NCBI GenBank assembly: GCA_035315685.1
Contig: DATFXR010000721.1
Location: forward strand, 1 to 7,362
Direction of reading: 5' to 3'
Source: QHWK01 sp035315685
GTDB taxonomy: Bacteria > Acidobacteriota > Vicinamibacteria > Vicinamibacterales > CAVVIG01
Length of the DNA: 7,362 bases
Positions 1-6,171 of this stretch are shown piece by piece. The translations under genes and the position numbers were made by a program. The notes below the pieces were generated by a model that was given only the letters and a program-made list of their open reading frames with translations, did no database searches and was not told where the DNA came from. Within the stretch, counting starts at the first letter, position 1, and every line of letters begins with the position of its first letter.

Positions 1-225
1 GCGCCGGTGGCGGGCGGCCTCGGCGTCGTCGGCTTCTTCGACACCGGCAACGTCTTCGCGCGCGTCAACAACATCGATCTCGGCGAGCTGCGCAGCGCCG
101 TCGGCGGCGGCGTGCGCTACAAGTCGCCGTTCGGGCCGATCCGGTTCGATGTCGGGCTCAAGGTGAATCGGCAGCCAGGTGAAGGGTTGACCGCGTGGTT
201 CATCTCCTTCGGACAGGCTTTCTGA
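1..225 (+). CDS. BamA/TamA family outer-membrane protein, C-terminal end only (5' truncated)
   Basis: This is the last 74 residues of a gene that begins left of the window; the frame is open from base 1 and ends at TGA 223-225. The peptide reads as the final strands of an Omp85-type beta-barrel. Glycine- and aromatic-rich strands (GVVGFFDTGNVF, AVGGGVRYKSPFGPIRFDVG) are followed by a last strand ending in phenylalanine (FISFGQAF), which matches the C-terminal beta-signal of outer-membrane proteins. The SPFGPIRFD motif is typical of the penultimate strand in BamA and TamA relatives. The family inserts or translocates proteins at the outer membrane. The N-terminal POTRA domains are not visible, so BamA, TamA and other Omp85 members cannot be separated. 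The SurA-like gene 106 bp downstream on the same strand fits an outer-membrane biogenesis operon. Confidence 0.85.
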   Translation, partial: APVAGGLGVVGFFDTGNVFARVNNIDLGELRSAVGGGVRYKSPFGPIRFDVGLKVNRQPGEGLTAWFISFGQAF

Positions 226-234
226 TCAGGAGAT

Positions 235-316
235 CCTGACAAGGACGCAAAGGGCAACAGAGGGCGCAAAGAAGAGACCTGACAAGGGCGCAGAGGGCAA
301 CAGAGGGTGCAAAGGA
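235..316 (+). repeat. Two-copy direct repeat, about 39 bp, in the Omp85/SurA-like spacer
   Basis: Two purine-rich copies start at 235 and 278, a 43-bp offset. They share CCTGACAAGG, then GCAACAGAGGG, then GCAAAG, and differ at about four of 39 positions. The block fills nearly all of the gap between the Omp85 stop (225) and the SurA-like start (332). The second copy ends in AAAGGAAAGAG (310-320), the only Shine-Dalgarno-like stretch before the downstream GTG, so the repeat may supply the ribosome-binding region. The style resembles low-complexity GCAAAGG-type intergenic repeats that I recall from several GC-rich phyla; that link is from memory. Confidence 0.75.
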
Positions 317-331
317 AAGAGTGACCAGCGA

Positions 332-856
332 GTGAGCACGAGATCGATTCTTCAGACGTGCGCGGTGGCCGCCGCAGTCGCGGCCGGAGCTGGCGGAGTG
401 TCGGCGGAGGTGATCGATCGTGTGCTGGCTGTCGTCGCCGGGCAGCTGATCACGCTCACTGACGTCACCGCGGCGCGCGATCTGCGGCTCGTACCGCCCG
501 AAACGTCGGCCGATCCGATCCGTCCGATTCTGTCGAAGCTCATCGATCGTGAGCTCGTGCTGGCCGAAGTCGAGCGCTACGCGCCGCCGGAGCCGACCAC
601 CGAAGCGGTCGACGTCGAGGTCCGCCGCGTCCGCGCACGCTTCGAGTCAGACGCCGCGTTCGACGCCGCGATGGTGCGATCGGGAATCGACGAGAAGCAC
701 CTGCGCGAGACGCTCCGGCAGGACCTGCGGATCCGCGCGTACCTCGACCAGCGTTTCTCCGCCGCCTCGGATCGTCGCGACGCGGCGCTGGAGGAATGGA
801 TGACAGGGCTGAGGAGACGCGGCGATGTCATCGATCTCTACCTCCCTGGCCGCTGA
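332..856 (+). CDS. Secreted SurA N-terminal-domain protein (periplasmic chaperone-like, no PPIase domain)
   Basis: A 174-residue protein starting at GTG 332, with a weak purine-rich ribosome-binding stretch at 310-320. Residues 1-25 form a signal peptide (short basic start, Ala-rich core, probable cleavage after VSA-25). The mature protein opens with VIDRVLAVVAGQLITLTDV, the hallmark of the SurA N-terminal domain. It continues with the helical part (LIDRELVLAEVERY; ETLRQDLRIRAYLDQRF at about 126-142). SurA proteins escort unfolded outer-membrane proteins through the periplasm to BamA. Unlike full SurA of about 430 residues, this one stops after the chaperone helices and has no parvulin domain, so it is at most a chaperone. 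Its place directly after an Omp85 gene supports a role in barrel assembly. The C-terminus GDVIDLYLPGR looks natural, so it is probably not a truncation. Calling it surA would overstate the evidence. Confidence 0.85.
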   Translation: MSTRSILQTCAVAAAVAAGAGGVSAEVIDRVLAVVAGQLITLTDVTAARDLRLVPPETSADPIRPILSKLIDRELVLAEVERYAPPEPTTEAVDVEVRRVRARFESDAAFDAAMVRSGIDEKHLRETLRQDLRIRAYLDQRFSAASDRRDAALEEWMTGLRRRGDVIDLYLPGR

Positions 857-872
857 GGCGCCGCCGCGCGGC

Positions 873-980
873 AATTAGGAATCAAGAATTTGGAATTAAG
901 AATTCGTGATCGGGATTGTGGCGCCCAGCAGTGTGACAGCGTGACACGAATTCTTAATTCTTAATTCCCAATTCCTAATT
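873..980. repeat. AT-rich imperfect inverted repeat between convergent genes
   Basis: Arms at 873-908 and 945-980 are each 36 bases and align without gaps as reverse complements with about five mismatches, all clustered near positions 11-20 of the arm. The loop is 36 bases (909-944). Both arms are built from 7-bp steps of the form GAATTNN (for example GAATTAAGAATTAAGAATT on the minus strand). That is strikingly AT-rich against GC-rich surroundings. The element sits between the tail-to-tail ends of the SurA-like gene (856) and the CPBP gene, whose TAA stop (979-981) overlaps the right arm. It could serve as a bidirectional terminator or an mRNA-stabilising hairpin, but there is no clean T-tract. 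No target-site duplication is visible at its edges. Confidence 0.85.
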
Positions 981-1728
981 ACGCGATGCCGCGCCCGAGC
1001 AGGTACGGAACAATTTGTACGAGGTCGAACCCGGCGTGGCTGACGATCGGTGCGGCGGCCGAGCGGCGTCGCAGGTAGATCACGGCCCAGAACGCGCCGA
1101 GAAGCCCGGTCGTAATGGCGGCATCGAGGCCTTGCACCAGATGTCCGGCCCCGAACCCGATGCTCGTCACCAGCACGCCGACGACCGGGCCGCCGAGCCA
1201 GACCTCGAAGCGGTGAAGCAGAAAGGCGCGCTGAATCTCTTCGCGGACGCCGCCGGCGACGAACACGACGAGCGCGAACAGCCACGCGTCGCGTGGTGAG
1301 CGCATCAGATCCTGGAGCGGGTTCTCCGGCACCGTGTGCAGCGACGGTGCGACGCGTTGAATCGTCAGAATCACAGTGCCCGCGACAATCAGCGCCGCCG
1401 CCACGAGCGGGAGGCCGAGCATCGCTTCTCCCGACAAAGACCTTCGCCCGAACAGCACGTCGCGCGGCCGTTCGCCATGAGCGACGAGCATGATCAGGAC
1501 CAGCGCGACGAGGAGCACCGCGTCGCCGAGCGACAGCGCGACGACGAAGGCGACGTTGAGGCGACCGTCCGCCATCGGCGAATAGCCGAACACGCGCAGC
1601 GTGCCGCCAATTGCAATCTGCGTGAGATAGTCGGAGCAGATGAGAACTTCGAGAATTGCGACCACGCGCTGTGCCAGCGCGTGGTCACGCGTCGGGGCGG
1701 GGGGCTGGGGGCTGGCGGTCGGTTCCAC
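979..1728 (-). CDS. CPBP family intramembrane metalloprotease (CAAX/Abi-type)
   Basis: A 249-residue, strongly hydrophobic protein. The three CPBP motifs are present in order: a Glu-Glu motif at E163-E164 (GGVREEIQRAF), F192-x3-H196 (FGAGH), and H231-x3-D235 (HAGFD). The glutamates and histidines form the metal-dependent active site within the membrane. Hydrophobic segments lie at about 58-84, 103-123, 147-161, 180-200 and 205-220. The first motif is EExxR (R167) rather than the usual EExxxR. Bacterial members have varied or unknown substrates, so none is assigned. The start is GTG at 1728-1726 without a clear Shine-Dalgarno. Residues 4-12 (TASPQPPAP) are encoded by a C-rich repeat, so the native start may lie further in. 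The gene lies 78 bp downstream of the glycine-zipper gene on the same strand and could share its transcript. Its stop overlaps an inverted repeat. Confidence 0.9.
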   Translation of the reverse strand: MEPTASPQPPAPTRDHALAQRVVAILEVLICSDYLTQIAIGGTLRVFGYSPMADGRLNVAFVVALSLGDAVLLVALVLIMLVAHGERPRDVLFGRRSLSGEAMLGLPLVAAALIVAGTVILTIQRVAPSLHTVPENPLQDLMRSPRDAWLFALVVFVAGGVREEIQRAFLLHRFEVWLGGPVVGVLVTSIGFGAGHLVQGLDAAITTGLLGAFWAVIYLRRRSAAAPIVSHAGFDLVQIVPYLLGRGIA

Positions 1729-1791
1729 TGACGAGACGAGCGTATCTTAGCCCTGCATCCGCTCGCCGCCGCTAGCCCTCGCCCCAGCCCC
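1694..1791. repeat. G-rich and C-rich inverted arms spanning the CPBP start
   Basis: A G-rich tract at 1694-1718 (GGGGCGGGGGGCTGGGGG, then CTGGCGG) faces a C-rich tract at 1764-1791 (CCGCCGCTAGCC, then CTCGCCCCAGCCCC). The two are imperfect reverse complements and enclose the CPBP GTG start (1726-1728). The motif GCTAGCC followed by C-runs and CAG recurs at 4158-4189 ahead of the histidine-kinase gene. The plus strand of the left tract has three long G runs plus two GG pairs, enough for a two-layer or imperfect G-quadruplex. The left tract is also coding on the minus strand and yields residues 4-12 of the peptidase. Confidence 0.65.
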
Positions 1792-1806
1792 GCGCCACTG
1801 CGCCCG

Positions 1807-2550
1807 TCAGCTGTGGACTTTCACCGTCACCGGCGACGCCAGCTTCAGCGACAGCGGCGTGCCTTTCGCCAGATGGACTTCCTTCCCTTTCGTCGCAAGC
1901 ACGACGCCGGTGCCGGCGCCGCCGCCGACCGCGGTTCCGATCAGCGCCCCCTTCTTGCCGCCGACGAGCCCACCGATGATCGCCCCACCGGCAGCTGGTG
2001 CCGCGATCTCCAGCGCGTCCTTCTTCTTCGTGCCCGGAGCGGTCCGGCCAATCGATGCGGCGCGAATCTCGTACCGCTGATCGTCACCGCGCGGCGACAG
2101 TGAGTCGAACCGCACGGCGAGATGCGCGCGTCCCTTCACGCGCCCGGACGGTTTGGCGTCGGTGACGACGCCGCGGACGCGCGACCCCGCTGGAAGCACG
2201 GTCTCACCATGGAACGTAATCGGCCGCGAGAGATGAGCCGCGACCGACTGCTCGACGCGACTCGTGTCGGATCCCACCGTTGTATCGAGAACAATCGGCA
2301 GCACCGTGCCCGCCGGTATCGTCACTTCGCGGACGCGCCGCGCCGCGGGCGATTCCGTGCCCGCGCCTGGTGCCGCTTCCGCCGCAACGTTCGCATGGCC
2401 GTTGGTCGCGACCGCGTTCCCGTGCGCATCGCGCGCCGCCGCCTGAGCCGGCGTCACAAGACTGTTCTGCACGGCACCATTTGCGTTCGCGCCGCTGCAG
2501 GCGCCGCCCACGATCGTCATCGACACCACGGCTACGTTGACCAATCGCAT
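1807..2550 (-). CDS. Exported glycine-zipper protein, hypothetical
   Basis: A 247-residue protein with ATG at 2550-2548 and an ideal GGAGG (2561-2557) six bases upstream. The N-terminus is a signal sequence (MRLVNVAVVSMTIVGGAC). Cys18 might be lipidated, but the lipobox is poor (Gly at -3); signal peptidase I cleavage near ANA-24 is the alternative. Residues 25-75 are an Ala-rich, low-complexity linker. Residues 76-170 hold two IPAGT/LPAGS beta motifs (TIPAGTVLPIVLDT at 77; TVLPAGSRVRGVV at 117), a pattern vaguely like the VirB10/TrbI C-domain. Residues 188-215 are a glycine zipper with seven glycines spaced every four residues (189, 193, 197, 201, 205, 209, 213), followed by a short beta tail. 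Glycine zippers pack into membranes or oligomers. The protein probably acts in the envelope, but no activity is assigned. A sigma-54-type promoter lies directly upstream. Confidence 0.8.
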   Translation of the reverse strand: MRLVNVAVVSMTIVGGACSGANANGAVQNSLVTPAQAAARDAHGNAVATNGHANVAAEAAPGAGTESPAARRVREVTIPAGTVLPIVLDTTVGSDTSRVEQSVAAHLSRPITFHGETVLPAGSRVRGVVTDAKPSGRVKGRAHLAVRFDSLSPRGDDQRYEIRAASIGRTAPGTKKKDALEIAAPAAGGAIIGGLVGGKKGALIGTAVGGGAGTGVVLATKGKEVHLAKGTPLSLKLASPVTVKVHS

Positions 2551-2556
2551 TCGACT

Positions 2557-2561
2557 CCTCC
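2557..2561 (-). promoter_or_regulatory. Strong Shine-Dalgarno of the glycine-zipper gene
   Basis: Read on the minus strand this is GGAGG within AGGGAGGAGTCGAATG, six bases from the ATG. It is the clearest ribosome-binding site in the window and fixes the start at 2550. It falls inside the very short leader predicted from the sigma-54 promoter just upstream. Confidence 0.85.
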
Positions 2562-2576
2562 CTGACCTCCTGCCGG

Positions 2577-2592
2577 TGCAAACTTTTCGCCA
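2577..2592 (-). promoter_or_regulatory. Candidate sigma-54 (-24/-12) promoter for the glycine-zipper gene
   Basis: On the minus strand the sequence is TGGCGAAAAGTTTGCA. Against the consensus TGGCAC-N5-TTGCW it keeps TGGC and TTGCA, and the required 10-base gap between GG (2591-2590) and GC (2579-2578). Only the AC after TGGC is changed. Transcription would start near 2566, giving a leader of about 16 bases that holds the Shine-Dalgarno. The divergent gene across the 137-bp spacer encodes an NtrC-type sigma-54 activator, the protein class such a promoter needs. An 8-bp palindrome TCTCGAGA (2605-2612) lies just upstream of the -24 element; its role is unknown and it is close for a classical enhancer site. 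Confidence 0.7.
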
Positions 2593-2675
2593 TCAGATGA
2601 GGTGTCTCGAGATAAGCCAAGGTTCAGCTTGCATCTGCGCCCAGCCGGAGTTGAGAATGTAAAAATGACATGGTT

Positions 2676-2681
2676 GAGAGG
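2676..2681 (+). promoter_or_regulatory. Shine-Dalgarno deciding the response-regulator start
   Basis: GAGAGG ends six bases before GTG 2688 but twelve before the in-frame ATG 2694, so the GTG is the preferred start. The heptamer GTTGAGA occurs both here (2673-2679) and 23 bases upstream (2650-2656), a weak direct repeat of unknown meaning. Confidence 0.6.
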
Positions 2682-2687
2682 TGCTGA

Positions 2688-4109
<1,422 letters not shown>

Positions 4110-4110
4110 G

Positions 4111-4189
4111 AGCTTGGGGCTCGGGGCCAGGGCTAGCTGTTGCCTCCGTTTCTGACGGCTAGCCCCCAGCCCCCAGCCCCCAGCCCCAG
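4111..4189. repeat. G-rich/C-rich heptad inverted repeat in the regulator-kinase spacer; G-quadruplex motif
   Basis: The left arm (4112-4137) steps every 7 bp as GCTTGGG, GCTCGGG, GCCAGGG, then CTAGC. The right arm (4158-4189) read in reverse is four runs of four or five Gs separated by CT, ending in CTAGCC. The inner GGGCTAGC/GCTAGCCC parts (4130-4137 and 4158-4165) pair perfectly over 8 bp around a 20-base loop; beyond that the G and C runs can pair in shifted register. On the minus strand 4164-4189 meets the standard four-run G-quadruplex pattern with two-base loops. The element ends five bases before the kinase ATG, taking the place where a Shine-Dalgarno would be. Confidence 0.85.
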
Positions 4190-4194
4190 CACCT

Positions 4195-6051
4195 ATGCGC
4201 CTAGGCATCAAGGGCAAGCAGGTCCTCGGCGTCACGTCGCTCGTGGGCGCGGTCGTCGTGATCCTGAGCGTCCTCCACTTGTCTCGCGTCGCGAGTGTGA
4301 GCCTCGACGAGAGTGCGGCGCGCGCCGATCTGATCGCCAACGCCGTGTTTCACCGCGCGTTCGCCGTCGTCGGCGGCACGACCGTCGACCCGTACGCCGC
4401 GCTGCGCGCCGATCCCGGACTCCGTTCGATCCTCGAGGCGAGTCTCGCCTATTCGAAGAACGTCACCTACGCCGCCCTCGCTGACGTCAACGGCAAAGCC
4501 GTCCTGCACGGCGATCAGTCGCTCGAAGGACAGCCGCTGCCAGCGGGCGGCGATCTCGCCAAGCTGCTCGAGCAATCGTCGCTGGAGCAGCTGCGCGCGA
4601 TCTACTCGAGCCAGGGGCAGAACCTCGAACACCGCCAGCCGCTGCTGCTCGGGGATCGCGAAATCGGATCGATTCGCATCGGCGTCTCGACGCTGCTGAT
4701 CCGCGACGACCTGAACAAGTCGCTGCGGCCGGTGGTCGTGTCGGCACTCGCCGCACTGGCGGTCGCCGTCCTCGTGGCGATGCTGCTCGCCCAGCTCCTG
4801 CTGCGTCCGATTCACCTGATTCGCGGCGGCCTGACCCGGCTGGGGCGCGGCGAGTTCGGCGTCCAGGTGAACCTCGGCGAGAACGACGAGTTCGGCGAGC
4901 TCGGCACGTTCTTCAATGCGGTGAGCGAACAGCTGTCAGCCGACCGCTCGCAGATGGCGGGCCAGGTCGCCAACCTCGAGTCCGCGGTCGAGCAGCTCGA
5001 AGACGCCGTCGGGATTGTCAACGCGCGCGGCGAGCTGCTGTTTGCGAATCCGGCGCTGCGCGCCATCCTCCCCGACGCTGCGCCAGCCGTGCGGCTCGAC
5101 GCCCTGCTGCCGGCCGATCATCCGCTGCGCCGGCTGAACGAGCAGACGCTGGTCAGCCGCCAGGCTCGCGGTCCCGTGTCGGCCGCGTTCGGCGACAGCG
5201 GCGAGCGTCTCGTGATGACGCACGCGATCGTCGACGCGAAGGGTGAGTTCGTCGGCGTGATGCTGATCGCGCGCAACCTGGAATACCTCAGCGAAATGCA
5301 GTCGACGGTCCGCTACTCGCGCAAACTGGCGGCGCTCGGACGGCTGTCGGCCGGCGTCGCGCACGAAGTGAAGAATCCGTTGAACGCGATGATGATTCAC
5401 CTCGAGCTGTTGCGCCAGCAGGTCCGTCCGGCGGTGTCGCGTCCGTCCGCGCGAGCGTCGCTCGAGCCGCGTGCAACGGCCGTGGTCGATCCGCCGCCGG
5501 TCGATCGCGACGTGGCGCTCGAGCACGTGGACGTGATCGCAAAGGAAATCCGCCGCCTCGATGAGGTAGTCCAGGGATTTCTCAAGTTCACGCGCGCGGA
5601 GGACATGAAACTTCAGCCGATCGCGCTGTCGTCGCTACTGGACGAGATCGTCCCAATCGTGCGGCCGGAGGCCGACCGGGCAGGCGTCGACCTCGTCATA
5701 GCCTGTGATGGGGCTCCTGACGTGAACGGCGATCCGGCAATGCTCCGGCAGGCGTTCCTGAATCTGGCGCTGAACGCGTGTCAGGCGATGCCGGACGGCG
5801 GCCTGCTGCGAATCGCCTGCGAGGCGGCGCGCGGCCGCCGCGTCCGCGTCAGCGTGAGCGACACCGGTGTGGGCATAAAGCCTGAGCATTTACAGAGGAT
5901 CTTCGACCTGTACTTCACCACCAAACAAAAGGGCAGCGGGATCGGCCTCTCGATGGTTTATCGTACGGTCCAGATGCACGACGGCGACATCGAGGTTCAG
6001 TCGACTCCCGGCTCGGGTACGACGTTCACGATGTTGCTGCCGCAGGCTTGA
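4195..6051 (+). CDS. Membrane sensor histidine kinase (Cache-like sensor, HAMP, PAS, HisKA, HATPase)
   Basis: A 618-residue kinase with two membrane spans (about 9-29 and 179-203) enclosing a periplasmic sensor of about 145 residues. The sensor text YAALADVNGKAVLHGD resembles PDC/Cache folds. HAMP follows at about 204-255, then a PAS domain at about 262-362, and a dimerisation helix with phospho-acceptor H390 (SAGVAHEVKNPLNAM). The ATPase has N-box residues N523/N527, DTGVGI (556-561), GSGIGLS (580-586) and GSGTTF (607-612). It should autophosphorylate H390 and pass phosphate to D70 of the regulator encoded 85 bp upstream. ATG 4195 is the only start near the domain boundary; an in-frame stop lies at 4153 and no Shine-Dalgarno is visible because a C-rich repeat precedes it. 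Odd: a Pro/Arg-rich insertion at about 410-437 separates the two dimerisation helices. The ligand cannot be inferred. Confidence 0.95.
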   Translation: MRLGIKGKQVLGVTSLVGAVVVILSVLHLSRVASVSLDESAARADLIANAVFHRAFAVVGGTTVDPYAALRADPGLRSILEASLAYSKNVTYAALADVNGKAVLHGDQSLEGQPLPAGGDLAKLLEQSSLEQLRAIYSSQGQNLEHRQPLLLGDREIGSIRIGVSTLLIRDDLNKSLRPVVVSALAALAVAVLVAMLLAQLLLRPIHLIRGGLTRLGRGEFGVQVNLGENDEFGELGTFFNAVSEQLSADRSQMAGQVANLESAVEQLEDAVGIVNARGELLFANPALRAILPDAAPAVRLDALLPADHPLRRLNEQTLVSRQARGPVSAAFGDSGERLVMTHAIVDAKGEFVGVMLIARNLEYLSEMQSTVRYSRKLAALGRLSAGVAHEVKNPLNAMMIHLELLRQQVRPAVSRPSARASLEPRATAVVDPPPVDRDVALEHVDVIAKEIRRLDEVVQGFLKFTRAEDMKLQPIALSSLLDEIVPIVRPEADRAGVDLVIACDGAPDVNGDPAMLRQAFLNLALNACQAMPDGGLLRIACEAARGRRVRVSVSDTGVGIKPEHLQRIFDLYFTTKQKGSGIGLSMVYRTVQMHDGDIEVQSTPGSGTTFTMLLPQA

Positions 6052-6062
6052 GCTGAGATCCA

Positions 6063-6171
6063 CAAGGCGGGAAGGCGGGAAGGCGGGCATGAAGGGTAGG
6101 AAGGTGGGAAGGCAGGAATGAAAGGGAAGAAGGTGGGATGGCCGGAAGGGAAGGTGGGATGGCCGGAAGGG
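6063..6171 (+). repeat. Purine-rich tandem repeats after the kinase gene
   Basis: The tract starts with an 8-bp step, GGGAAGGC, repeated three times (about 6063-6087), then degenerate GGAAGG steps. It ends in two identical tandem 21-bp units (6130-6150 and 6151-6171), each containing AAGGTGGGATGGCCGGAAGG. Read in the frame of the downstream gene they encode KVGWPEG twice. G runs at 6069-6071, 6077-6079, 6085-6087 and 6094-6096 fit a three-layer G-quadruplex pattern on the plus strand and hence in the RNA. GGCCGGAAGG (6140-6149, 6161-6170) is the exact reverse complement of CCTTCCGGCC in the pyrimidine-rich repeat at 6205-6330, so the two blocks can form a long hairpin. Confidence 0.85.

Noticed and set aside
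873..980. MITE or small insertion element
   Set aside because: The inverted arms look suggestive, but no target-site duplication is visible and the arms are short-period repeats, so mobility is not supported by this sequence alone.
857..980. Classical rho-independent terminator between the convergent genes
   Set aside because: The hairpin is AT-rich with a 36-base loop and no GC-rich stem followed by a T-tract, so only a possible unconventional terminator role is mentioned.
1744..1772. Own promoter for the CPBP gene (TAAGAT on the minus strand at 1749-1744)
   Set aside because: There is no acceptable -35 box at the right distance; the gene may be transcribed from the glycine-zipper promoter instead.
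2629..2658. Sigma-70 promoter for the response regulator (TTGCAT ... GAGAAT)
   Set aside because: The -10 match is poor and the spacing is 18; similar matches are expected by chance, so it is not listed as a feature.
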